Below the pieces are notes generated by a model. That model was not told the origin of the DNA. It saw nothing but the letters and a program-made list of their open reading frames with translations, and made no database searches. From the NCBI RefSeq assembly GCF_017114915.1, contig NZ_JAAUOE010000009.1, forward strand, positions 62,001 through 126,000: 64,000 nt of DNA. Reading direction: 5' to 3'. The translations under genes were made by a program, and so were the position numbers. Of this stretch, positions 1-10,298 are shown piece by piece; position 1 is the first letter of the stretch, and each line of letters begins with the position of its first letter. The stretch is from Pseudomonas frederiksbergensis. Lineage in GTDB: Bacteria > Pseudomonadota > Gammaproteobacteria > Pseudomonadales > Pseudomonadaceae.

Positions 1-1656
<1,656 letters not shown>

Positions 1657-2688
1657 ATGAGCGACAGCACCGAACTCACTACTTTCACCGGCTGGGCTGC
1701 AACGTCGGCAGGCGCGCCACTGGAGCGCTATAGCTACGACCCCGGCCCATTGGGGGAAGAAGAGGTGGAAGTCGCCGTGGAGTATTGCGGCGTCTGCCAC
1801 TCCGACCAGTCGATGATCGATAACGAATGGGGCCTGAGCCATTACCCGTTTATCCCTGGCCACGAAGTGGTCGGCAGTATCGTGCGAGTGGGCGCACAGG
1901 TACGCGGCCTCGAAGTGGGACAACGGGTGGGCATTGGTTGGTACAAGGGCAGTTGCATGCATTGCTCATCGTGTATCGGAGGCTCCCACAATCTGTGCAA
2001 CACAGTCCAACCCACCATCGTTGGCAGCAACGGAGGCTTCGCCGATCGCCTGCGTTCGCACTGGGCCTGGGCGCTTGCGATACCGGATGGACTCGACCCG
2101 GCCATGGCCGGACCGCTATTCTGCGCGGGCTCGACGGTGTTCAACCCGCTCGTGGAATTCGACGTCAAGCCCACTGACCGGGTCGGTGTCGTGGGAATCG
2201 GCGGCCTTGGTCATCTGGCACTGCGGTTCCTCAACGCCTGGGGTTGCGAAGTCACGGCTTTTACCTCGTCGTTGAGCAAGCAGGACGAAGCCAGGCGCCT
2301 GGGCGCGCACAACGTGCTCGCCTCGACCGACAGTAACGCGCTGAAAGCCATTGCCGGCACCCTGGATTTTCTCCTGGTCACCGCCAACGCCGATCTCGAC
2401 TGGCCGGCCATGCTCGGAACGCTGCGCGGCAAGGGTCGCCTGCACTTTGTTGGCGTCGTGCCTGGCGCTATTCCAGTGCACGTGTTCAACCTGCTTCCCC
2501 AACAAAAGAGCTTGTCCGCCTCACCCGTTGGCTCGCCCGCTAACACGGCAACCATGCTGGAATTCTGCGCACGTCATCAGATCTTGCCGCAGGTCGAGCA
2601 CTTTCCCATGAGCCGGATCAACGACGCCATCGATCACCTGCGCAGTGGCAAGGCGCGCTACCGCGTCGTGCTGGACGCCAGCAAATGA
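1657..2688 (+). CDS. Zinc-dependent NAD(P) alcohol/aldehyde dehydrogenase, medium-chain family
   Basis: Cytosolic oxidoreductase of 343 residues in the cinnamyl-alcohol/YahK-like branch of the medium-chain dehydrogenases, expected to interconvert aldehydes and alcohols with NAD(P)H. The catalytic zinc ligands appear in CGVCHSD (near residue 46-52) and GHEVVG (near residue 69). The structural zinc lobe is the four-cysteine cluster CMHCSSC plus a cysteine eight residues on (about residues 105-119). The nucleotide-binding loop is GIGGLGHL (near residue 181). The start is supported by CTGGAGG seven bases upstream. It appears monocistronic, followed by a REP pair and a RAYT gene on the other strand. 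The physiological substrate cannot be read from sequence. Confidence 0.9.
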   Translation: MSDSTELTTFTGWAATSAGAPLERYSYDPGPLGEEEVEVAVEYCGVCHSDQSMIDNEWGLSHYPFIPGHEVVGSIVRVGAQVRGLEVGQRVGIGWYKGSCMHCSSCIGGSHNLCNTVQPTIVGSNGGFADRLRSHWAWALAIPDGLDPAMAGPLFCAGSTVFNPLVEFDVKPTDRVGVVGIGGLGHLALRFLNAWGCEVTAFTSSLSKQDEARRLGAHNVLASTDSNALKAIAGTLDFLLVTANADLDWPAMLGTLRGKGRLHFVGVVPGAIPVHVFNLLPQQKSLSASPVGSPANTATMLEFCARHQILPQVEHFPMSRINDAIDHLRSGKARYRVVLDASK

Positions 2689-2787
2689 CAGACTGGCGCG
2701 TCGGATCACACCGCTCGTGCCTTTTGCCGCCGCTACGCCCGGGGAACCTGTTCGTTTCCACAGAGGTGCCAAGCCTATGAAGGACAC

Positions 2788-2896
2788 GACTGCTGCGCAG
2801 CCGAACGCAGGCTGCGCCAGCTGCTACAAAAGCCGTAACGTGCCGCAGACCTGTAGCAGCTGCCGAAGGCTGCGTTCGGCTGCGCAGCAGTCGTAA
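2788..2896. repeat. REPIN: two inverted REP copies next to the RAYT gene
   Basis: Two inverted copies of a roughly 45-base element face each other (left 2788-2830, right 2851-2896). The core of the right copy reads GCCGAAGGCTGCGTTCGGC and it ends in a CAGCAGTCGTAAA tail; the left copy is its complement with minor changes. The element ends five bases from the stop codon of the RAYT transposase gene, the expected arrangement for a REPIN and the RAYT that mobilises it. Related pairs occur at 36670-36805 and 54571-54712. Confidence 0.9.
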
Positions 2897-2900
2897 AACA

Positions 2901-3359
2901 TCACAGCCAACACGCATCCCACAGCGGATAATCATGAACACGTGTCACCAACCCCGCTCGAACAGGGTTGGCAACGACATATCGAGCGAGGCTTTTCACA
3001 TCTTCCTCCCGCCGAACCGCTCGATCGTGATAGCCCTTCTGCCACAAACGCCCACTTCGCCCTAGCGCCTGATTAACCGCCAGACTGCTACGGGATTTGA
3101 TTCGGCACATCAGTTCGGCCAACGTTTTATCCCTGAGTTGTACCAAACAGTGCATGTGATCCGGCATCACCACCCAAGTCAAAAAGTCTGCCCAATGCTC
3201 CTCCTGAGCTTGACGCAATTGTTGGGCAACCAGCCTTCCCATCCGCCAATCGTAAAATACCGGCTGCCGATCGTGAACCACAACTGTTAGCAAGTAGATG
3301 CGCCCGGGCTCCGAATACCGCCCAATGCGCAAATGACCCGCTTTCGAACAGACAGGCAT
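2901..3359 (-). CDS. REP-associated tyrosine transposase (RAYT)
   Basis: Single-strand DNA transposase of the Y1/HUH type related to IS200/IS605 TnpA, 152 residues. The family cuts and pastes or replicates REP hairpins found throughout the genome. The HUH metal-binding motif is in MPDHMHCLV (residues about 86-94), and the candidate nucleophile tyrosine is in WQKGYHDRAVR (about residues 126-136). The gene is full length for the family and is not visibly broken. It lies immediately beside an inverted REP pair at 2788-2896, its likely substrate. It is a single-copy domesticated gene rather than a mobile IS: no terminal repeats surround it. Confidence 0.9.
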   Translation of the reverse strand: MPVCSKAGHLRIGRYSEPGRIYLLTVVVHDRQPVFYDWRMGRLVAQQLRQAQEEHWADFLTWVVMPDHMHCLVQLRDKTLAELMCRIKSRSSLAVNQALGRSGRLWQKGYHDRAVRREEDVKSLARYVVANPVRAGLVTRVHDYPLWDACWL

Positions 3360-3451
3360 TCCATTGCCCCCCTTGCTTACTGAAAGAAGGCATGGAATCT
3401 AAACCGTTGCAGTCAGCCCGACTGGTTCCATCGGCTACAAGATATGACCAA

Positions 3452-4567
<1,116 letters not shown>

Positions 4568-4643
4568 TTATTGGAGAGCTGGCAGGCAATCAGAAGATCA
4601 AAAAATCAAAACGTAGGTCTCCTGTCGATTGAGAAAACGCCGT

Positions 4644-6050
4644 TCAGTGCATGAAACCTTCCATGAACTCCGCGACCCGGCCGGCCAGTTTGCGACGCCA
4701 GGGCGCGGTGGACGGGTTGGCCAGGGTCTGGTCTTCGTGAACGAAGCTGCGGATGATTGCGTTGTAGCCCAGCCAGCGGCAGGGCTCCGGCTCCCACGCC
4801 TTGAGCGCGTCGAGACCGCCCTGAGGAATCACCCACGGTTGGCGCACCCGTTCGGTATCGCGCTGAAGAATCAGGTCGGCCAGCGTCCGCCCGCCGAGGT
4901 TGCTGGCTCCGACGCCCTCCCCGCCATAACCGCCGGACAAGGCGATACCGCTGGCCTGATCGCAGAGCATGTGCGGCTTGAAGCGCCGGGACATTCCCAG
5001 GTTGCCGCCCCAGGCGTGGGTGATTCGCACGTTCTTGAGCTGAGGGAAGAGTTCGCTGAACAGGTAGCGTCGCAACTCCACTTCGCTGGCGCTCAGGTCG
5101 AAGTCATGGCGCAACTTGCCGGCGAATTGATAGCCGCCACGGGCACCGAAGACCAGACGGTTGTCGGCTGTGCGCTGGCCGTAGGTGACCTGACGGCTGC
5201 TTTCACTGAACGCCTGACCATGGCTGAGGCCGATGTCGTCCCAGGTCGCGGCGGACAACGGTTCGGTCGCCACCAGTAAACTTTGCACGGGCAATTGATA
5301 GCGTCCCAGCGGCGGCAAGGTGACCGCGTAACCCTCTACTGCTGGCACGATCCAGCGGCTGCGAACCTGCGCCTTGGCTGTACGCAAACTCCCCGACTGC
5401 CACCGGGTGACCGGGCTGTTCTCATAGATGTTGACCCCCATGCGCTCCACCGTCCGTGCCAGACCTCGCACCAACTTTGCCGGGTGAATGGTCGCCACGT
5501 GCGGTGCATAGATACCGCCATAAGGCTTGGCGATTCTGATCTGTTGCGCCAATTGCTCGGGGTTGAGCCATCGGTAGTCGGCCTCGGTCAGCCCTTGGCG
5601 ATAGAGCGTGTCCAGGTAATCGCGCAGGCTGGCTTCCTGTTCCGGGTAACGCGCCGCACAGTAAAGCGCCCCGCCCTTGCGATAATCACAGTCAATGCCT
5701 TCGCGTTCGAGGACGTTCTCTACTTCATCAGGGATGCTGTGCAGTAGCTCGTAAGAGGTGCGGCGCTGTTGCGCCGGTAAACCGGCGAGCAAGCGATCCT
5801 CGCCCAGCAGGTTGCCCATCAGCCAGCCGCCGTTACGGCCAGACGCACCAAATCCCGCGGTTTGTGCTTCGACGATGGCGACGTTCAGCCCCGGCGCCTG
5901 GCGTTTGAGGTAGTACGCGGTCCAGAGCCCGGTGTACCCGGCGCCGATGATGGCCACGTCGACGTCCAGGTCCTGTTCCAGCGCCGGGCGCGCCAGCAAT
6001 GGCTCGTCGAGTTGATCCATCCACAAACTGATCGTGCGCCACGCCGCCAT
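4644..6050 (-). CDS. FAD-dependent amine oxidoreductase (PuuB / DAO family)
   Basis: Flavoprotein of 468 residues in the D-amino-acid-oxidase fold, closest by eye to gamma-glutamylputrescine oxidase PuuB and related amine oxidases. The N-terminal Rossmann motif DVAIIGAGYTGLWTAYYL binds FAD, followed by ASGRNGGWLMG, typical of this group, and a C-terminal GGYGGEGVGASNLGGRTLA flavin contact. The start was set at the ATG at 6050 because GGAG lies six bases upstream; an in-frame GTG at 6065 has poorer spacing. Its neighbours are an AraC-type regulator 51 bases upstream and a polyamine-binding protein downstream, which suggests catabolism of a polyamine or amine derivative. The exact substrate is inferred. 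Confidence 0.85.
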   Translation of the reverse strand: MAAWRTISLWMDQLDEPLLARPALEQDLDVDVAIIGAGYTGLWTAYYLKRQAPGLNVAIVEAQTAGFGASGRNGGWLMGNLLGEDRLLAGLPAQQRRTSYELLHSIPDEVENVLEREGIDCDYRKGGALYCAARYPEQEASLRDYLDTLYRQGLTEADYRWLNPEQLAQQIRIAKPYGGIYAPHVATIHPAKLVRGLARTVERMGVNIYENSPVTRWQSGSLRTAKAQVRSRWIVPAVEGYAVTLPPLGRYQLPVQSLLVATEPLSAATWDDIGLSHGQAFSESSRQVTYGQRTADNRLVFGARGGYQFAGKLRHDFDLSASEVELRRYLFSELFPQLKNVRITHAWGGNLGMSRRFKPHMLCDQASGIALSGGYGGEGVGASNLGGRTLADLILQRDTERVRQPWVIPQGGLDALKAWEPEPCRWLGYNAIIRSFVHEDQTLANPSTAPWRRKLAGRVAEFMEGFMH

Positions 6051-6101
6051 GCAAGACTCCACCACTCAACACTTCGATGGCGTCGATCCTAGTGCGTGGG
6101 C

Positions 6102-6917
6102 TCAGGGACTGTCTTGCGCGCGTGCACGCAAAGAAATTTGTTTGGCGTAGGCCTTGGGCGACAGGCCGGTGTGTTGGCGGAAACAGCTGTAAAACGCCGA
6201 CAGCGAATTGAAGCCTGCGGCAAAGGCCAGCTCATCGATACGCAGCGGCGGCGTGGTGTTGTCCAGTGCCGCGAGCAAATGCTGCAACCGTGCCTGGTTG
6301 ACGTACCGGTAGAAGCTTTGGCCGAGCACCTGGTTCAACAGGTAGGAAATCTGATTGCGACTGTACCCGCACTCCTTCGCCACCCGTTGCAGGTCGAGTT
6401 CGGGATCCAGGTACGGTTGCTGACGCTGGAAATACTGCTGCAAGTCCTCGGCCATGAAACTCAGCTGCCGCGGTGACAGCCCGAGCCGGCTGACCAACGG
6501 GCGCAGGTTGCGGGCGGCTTTTCCGGTCGCTTGCTCGTGTACCAGCGTGGCGTATTCATTGACCCGCCAGATCAGCCCGTCACGCACGGTGATCGCCTCG
6601 CTGGTCCGAAACGACGCCAGCCCTTCACCGCCGCGAAGGGTGATGCGGTATTGAATGAACGCCGTGTTGCCATCCAGTCGAATGCGGTCCGAGTGCTCCA
6701 GCACCTCATCCGGATCCCGGGGCATGCTGTCGCGCACGTATTCGCGCAACGCGTCCAGCCCCATCACGCGGTTCTGGAAAAAGTCGTTGTACTGAATGTC
6801 CGGGTGATAAAGCGCCATCACACCGTCCAGATCCCGGTGCTTCCAGCGCAGGTGGTAACGCATGACCGTGTCGCCCGTGGCCTGGGTTTGCAACGGACCA
6901 TCATCATCGGTGTGCAT
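6102..6917 (-). CDS. AraC-family regulator with an N-terminal SnoaL/NTF2-like domain
   Basis: Transcription factor of 271 residues. The first ~125 residues (YHLRWKHRDLDGVMALYHPDIQYNDFF onward in pieces) resemble the SnoaL/NTF2 fold, a cone-shaped small-molecule pocket. The C-terminal third is a standard double helix-turn-helix AraC domain (VAKECGYSRNQISYLLNQVLG; LAFAAGFNSLSAFYSCFRQHTGLSPKAY, each seen in part). The start at 6917 (MHTDDDG) fits the domain; a longer frame to 7052 adds unlike residues. It precedes the FAD oxidase on the same strand and may control it and the polyamine-binding protein. A nested inverted repeat upstream (6979-7023) is a candidate operator. Confidence 0.8.
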   Translation of the reverse strand: MHTDDDGPLQTQATGDTVMRYHLRWKHRDLDGVMALYHPDIQYNDFFQNRVMGLDALREYVRDSMPRDPDEVLEHSDRIRLDGNTAFIQYRITLRGGEGLASFRTSEAITVRDGLIWRVNEYATLVHEQATGKAARNLRPLVSRLGLSPRQLSFMAEDLQQYFQRQQPYLDPELDLQRVAKECGYSRNQISYLLNQVLGQSFYRYVNQARLQHLLAALDNTTPPLRIDELAFAAGFNSLSAFYSCFRQHTGLSPKAYAKQISLRARAQDSP

Positions 6918-6978
6918 AGAAGACTCGACGAGAAAAAACCGAGCTTGCCGAAGTTCTGCCCGGGCTTCAATGGCCAGT

Positions 6979-7023
6979 GGGATGCCCGGTAATGCTGGCA
7001 TTTGGCCGAAATGCCGGCATCCC
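6979..7023. promoter_or_regulatory. Nested inverted repeat upstream of the AraC-type regulator
   Basis: Outer arms GGGATGCC (6979-6986) and GGCATCCC (7016-7023) enclose an inner imperfect dyad GCTGGCATTT / AAATGCCGGC (6994-7003 / 7009-7018). It lies 60-105 bases upstream of the regulator start, where a promoter or operator would be. It could bind the regulator or form an mRNA hairpin. No direct evidence beyond symmetry. Confidence 0.4.
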
Positions 7024-7171
7024 ATGACCTGCATCAAAAAAAATTGAACCAATCGCTAAACGGCCTGAGAAATCCACATTATTTTCACATCCGGGTGCTA
7101 CTTTTAAAGACAGCCACCGGTTGAGCCATTGAAGGCTCTTCCCTCCTAACATGAGCTAAAGGAAGCGCTCG

Positions 7172-7195
7172 ATGAAAAAGGCGGGCAACACATGA
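7172..7195 (+). CDS. Seven-codon leader ORF coupled to the DUF1652 gene
   Basis: ATG at 7172 follows AAAGGAA with seven-base spacing, a strong ribosome site, and encodes MKKAGNT before TGA at 7193-7195. The stop overlaps the ATG of the next gene (ATGA at 7192-7195). The next gene has only a weak ribosome site of its own, so translation through the mini-ORF probably delivers ribosomes to it. Whether the peptide itself matters is unknown. Confidence 0.45.
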   Translation: MKKAGNT

Positions 7196-7467
7196 ATCAA
7201 GGTTCTTTCAGCAAGGTCACTTTTCCAAATGCCTGCCAGCTGATGCGCTGGCATTTTCATCCCATGGGTTTCGAGGCGACCATGGATGCACCGGGCAGTA
7301 TGGTTGCCCGTCTGTTCGACCGCGCCAGTGGCGAGACCATGATCGCCATTGCCGGTATTCCTTGCGCGACGGTCATGAATGCCGCAGATGTAGAACGAAT
7401 CATCGAAGCGGTGGAGGATGAACTGGAAGCGTTCAATCCGCCGGAGGCGCTCAAAAATTATGCCTGA
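7192..7467 (+). CDS. DUF1652 domain protein
   Basis: Small cytosolic protein of 91 residues belonging to a family found almost only in Pseudomonas; function unknown. It shows the family pattern of an N-terminal FPNACQLMRWHFHPMGFEA segment, a central GETMIAIAGIPC strand pair and an acidic C-terminal helix (ERIIEAVEDELEAF). No signal peptide or membrane segment. The start codon overlaps the stop of a seven-codon leader ORF. It is followed by a REP pair and converges with the cystathionine gamma-lyase gene. Confidence 0.85.
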   Translation: MNQGSFSKVTFPNACQLMRWHFHPMGFEATMDAPGSMVARLFDRASGETMIAIAGIPCATVMNAADVERIIEAVEDELEAFNPPEALKNYA

Positions 7468-7470
7468 CTG

Positions 7471-7561
7471 TAGGCGCGGGCTTGCCCGCGAAGAGGGCGT
7501 GTCAGCGATATTAATGCTGCCTGACACACCGCCTTCGCGGGCAAGCCCGCTCCTACAGGGA
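7471..7561. repeat. REP pair of a second family between convergent genes
   Basis: Two inverted copies face each other: GCGGGCTTGCCCGCG near 7480-7494 and its partner CGCGGGCAAGCCCGC near 7536-7550, within longer outer arms (TGTAGGCGCGGG... and ...CCCGCTCCTACA). A further inner match GTGTCAG / CTGACAC is present. Lying between the DUF1652 gene and mccB, which converge, it can also act as a two-way transcription terminator. Single copies of the same core are at 36811-36834 and 63251-63272. Confidence 0.85.
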
Positions 7562-7567
7562 TTGCGA

Positions 7568-8749
7568 TTAACCCATCAGCGACAGGGCCTGGGCCAGATC
7601 GGCACGCAGGTCTTCGACATCCTCGACCCCCACTGACAAACGCACCAGCGCATCGCTGATGCCGAGCTGCGCGCGGGTTTCTGCGGGGATGGTGGCGTGG
7701 GTCATGATCGCCGGGTGTTCGATCAGGCTTTCCACCCCGCCCAGGCTCTCGGCCAAAGCGAAGATCCGCACACTCTCCAGGAAACGTCTGGCGCCCGCCA
7801 GGTCGCAGTTCAGCTCGAGGGAAATCATCCCGCCGAACCCGCGCATCTGCCGCCGCGCCAGTTCGTGCTGCGGGTGTGACGGCAAGCCCGGATAATAGAC
7901 GCGCGCCACTTGCGGCTGACGCTCCAGCCATTGCGCCAACTCCAGCGCATTGCTGCAGTGGCGCTCCATGCGCAGCGCCAGGGTCTTCACGCCGCGCAAA
8001 GTGAGAAACGCGTCGAACGGCCCGGCGATGGCCCCCACCGCGTTCTGCAGAAAACCCAGGCGCTCGGCCAGATCGGCGTTCTGCCCGACCACCGCGATGC
8101 CGCCGATCACGTCGGAGTGGCCGTTCAGGTACTTGGTCGTCGAGTGCAGCACGATGTCGAAGCCCAGCTCCAGCGGACGCTGGATCCACGGGCTGGCGAA
8201 GGTATTGTCGGCCACACAGATGATGCCTCGCTCGCGACAGATCCGTGCGACGGCGACGAGGTCAGTCAGGCTCAGCAAAGGATTACTCGGCGTCTCGACC
8301 CAGACCATTCGTGTATCGTCCTGCAACGCAGCGTCGAAGGCCGCCAGGTCCGTCAGATCGACGAAGCTGAAACGATGCCCGGCACTGCGTCGGCGTACCC
8401 GTTCGAACAGCCGGAAAGTCCCGCCGTACAGGTCATTGCCGGAGACGATGTGCGCGCCAGCGTCGAGCAGTTCGAGCACGTTGGCGATTGCCGCCAGCCC
8501 GGAAGCGAAGGCGAAAGCCTGGGTGCCGCCTTCGAGGTCCGCCACGCAGCGCTCCAACGCGAAGCGCGTCGGGTTGTGCGAACGTCCGTAGTCGAAGCCC
8601 TTGTGCACACCGGGGCTCTGCTGCGCATAGGTGGAGTTGGCGTAAATCGGCGGCATCAGCGCTCCGGTGGTCGGGTCCGGCGTTTGTCCGGCATGGATCA
8701 CGCGGGTGGCAAAGCCCCGTGGCGCGGCGGTTTCGTCGTGCTGACTCAT
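7568..8749 (-). CDS. Cystathionine gamma-lyase (PLP, Cys/Met metabolism family)
   Basis: PLP enzyme of 393 residues that cleaves cystathionine to cysteine, 2-oxobutyrate and ammonia. Family features: [15 protein letters not shown] opening, [28 protein letters not shown], and the PLP lysine in [12 protein letters not shown] (about residue 200). The C-terminal [11 protein letters not shown] is typical. Its start codon overlaps the stop of the cystathionine beta-synthase gene by four bases, so the two are translationally coupled and form a reverse transsulfuration operon converting homocysteine to cysteine. Cystathionine gamma-synthase (MetB) is the main alternative; pairing with a beta-synthase favours the lyase. 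Confidence 0.88.
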   Translation of the reverse strand: MSQHDETAAPRGFATRVIHAGQTPDPTTGALMPPIYANSTYAQQSPGVHKGFDYGRSHNPTRFALERCVADLEGGTQAFAFASGLAAIANVLELLDAGAHIVSGNDLYGGTFRLFERVRRRSAGHRFSFVDLTDLAAFDAALQDDTRMVWVETPSNPLLSLTDLVAVARICRERGIICVADNTFASPWIQRPLELGFDIVLHSTTKYLNGHSDVIGGIAVVGQNADLAERLGFLQNAVGAIAGPFDAFLTLRGVKTLALRMERHCSNALELAQWLERQPQVARVYYPGLPSHPQHELARRQMRGFGGMISLELNCDLAGARRFLESVRIFALAESLGGVESLIEHPAIMTHATIPAETRAQLGISDALVRLSVGVEDVEDLRADLAQALSLMG

Positions 8750-10122
8750 CTCAGGGATCTCCGCAAGTGATTGAGCATGTCGACGCGGGTAATCAGGCCA
8801 TGGAAGCCCGAGGCGTCGGCGATGATCGCCACCAGCCCACGGTCGAGCACAGCCTCCAGTTCCGCCAGACTGGCGCCGGGAGGCAGGGTTTCCAGCTTGT
8901 CGGTCATCGCGCTGGCCACGGTCATACGGAAGTGCGTGGCGTCTTCATGCACACCCAGCAGAATGTCGGACTCATCGATCACCCCGACCAGCCGCTGCCC
9001 GTCCACCAGCACTGGCAGTTGCGACACATCCGCCAGGCGCATGCGCTGGAAGGCGGTGAGCAGCGTGTCATCCGGGCCAACGCTGACCACCCGGCCATCC
9101 TCGAAACGCCGGGCGATCAGGTCACGCAAATCGCCGTAGCGCTTACGCGCCAGCAAGCCCTGATCGCTCATCCACTGGTCGTTGTAAACCTTCGACAGGT
9201 AACGGGTGCCCGTGTCGCAAACAAAACTGACCACTCGCTTGGGCTCGGTTTGCTCGCGGCAATAACGTAGCGCCGCCGCCAGCAAGGTGCCGGTGGAAGA
9301 GCCGCCGAGAATGCCTTCGGCGCGCAGCAGTTGGCGGGCATGATCGAAGCTCTCCTCGTCGCTGATCGAATAGGCTTTGCGCACGCTGGAAAGGTCGGCA
9401 ATCGATGGAATGAAGTCCTCGCCGATGCCCTCCACCGCCCAAGAGCCGGGCGTACCGAGGGTGCCGCTGCGGCTGTACTCGGCCATCACCGAGCCGACCG
9501 GATCGGCCAGCACCATTTCCAGATCCGGCTGTACGCGGCGAAAAAAACGGGTCAACCCGGTCAGCGTGCCGGCCGAACCGACGCCGACGACAATGGCATC
9601 CACATCATGCTGGGTCTGCGCCCAGATCTCCGGCGCGGTGCTGCACTCGTGGGCCAGCGGGTTGGCCGGGTTGTTGAACTGATCGGCGAAGAACGCGTCG
9701 GGAATGTCCTTGGTCAGTCGCGCAGCGACGTCCTGGTAATAATCGGGATGGCCCTTGCCGACATCGGAACGGGTGATGTGCACTTCGGCGCCCATCGCCT
9801 TGAGGTGCAGGACCTTCTCGGTGGACATTTTGTCCGGCACCACCAGCACCACCCGGTAACCCTTGGCCCGGCCGACCAGGGCCAGACCCAGACCGGTGTT
9901 GCCGGCGGTGGCCTCGACGATGGTGCCACCGGGGCGCAGGCGGCCATCACGTTCGGCGGCGTCGATCATCGCCAGGCCGATGCGATCCTTGATTGAACCG
10001 CCGGGGTTCTGCGATTCGAGTTTGAGAAACAGCGTGCACGGGCCAGTATCGAAGCGGCTGACACGCACCAGCGGCGTATTGCCGATCAGTTCGAGCACGG
10101 CGGGACGGGAGTTGTTCGGCAT
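8746..10122 (-). CDS. Cystathionine beta-synthase (PLP domain plus CBS-domain pair)
   Basis: Fold-type II PLP enzyme of 458 residues joining homocysteine and serine to cystathionine. The catalytic part (about 1-320) begins LELIGNTPLVRV and has the PLP lysine in NPGGSIKDRIGLAM and the phosphate loop GSAGTLTG. The C-terminal 120 residues hold two CBS motifs (SVGPDDTLLTAFQRM; ASAMTDKLETLPPGASLAELE in part), likely nucleotide or S-adenosylmethionine sensors. The start at 10122 (MPNNSRP) has GAGG seven bases upstream; the longer frame to 10197 looks non-coding. Four-base overlap with the downstream gamma-lyase indicates one transcript. Confidence 0.88.
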   Translation of the reverse strand: MPNNSRPAVLELIGNTPLVRVSRFDTGPCTLFLKLESQNPGGSIKDRIGLAMIDAAERDGRLRPGGTIVEATAGNTGLGLALVGRAKGYRVVLVVPDKMSTEKVLHLKAMGAEVHITRSDVGKGHPDYYQDVAARLTKDIPDAFFADQFNNPANPLAHECSTAPEIWAQTQHDVDAIVVGVGSAGTLTGLTRFFRRVQPDLEMVLADPVGSVMAEYSRSGTLGTPGSWAVEGIGEDFIPSIADLSSVRKAYSISDEESFDHARQLLRAEGILGGSSTGTLLAAALRYCREQTEPKRVVSFVCDTGTRYLSKVYNDQWMSDQGLLARKRYGDLRDLIARRFEDGRVVSVGPDDTLLTAFQRMRLADVSQLPVLVDGQRLVGVIDESDILLGVHEDATHFRMTVASAMTDKLETLPPGASLAELEAVLDRGLVAIIADASGFHGLITRVDMLNHLRRSLR

Positions 10123-10298
10123 GTCGTCACCTCGCAGCGGAATCCGCACTGGATGGACGGCGACCCGCGGCGAGCATCGCGCGCCAGTCGCCAGCAAAGC
10201 CTCGCTTGGACCATAGGCCGGGATTGCGCGCCCCGCAACTTTTCGCAGCCAGTCGGTAACCTCGTCGCCTGAACGCCGCTACCTGAGAATGCCCGGTT

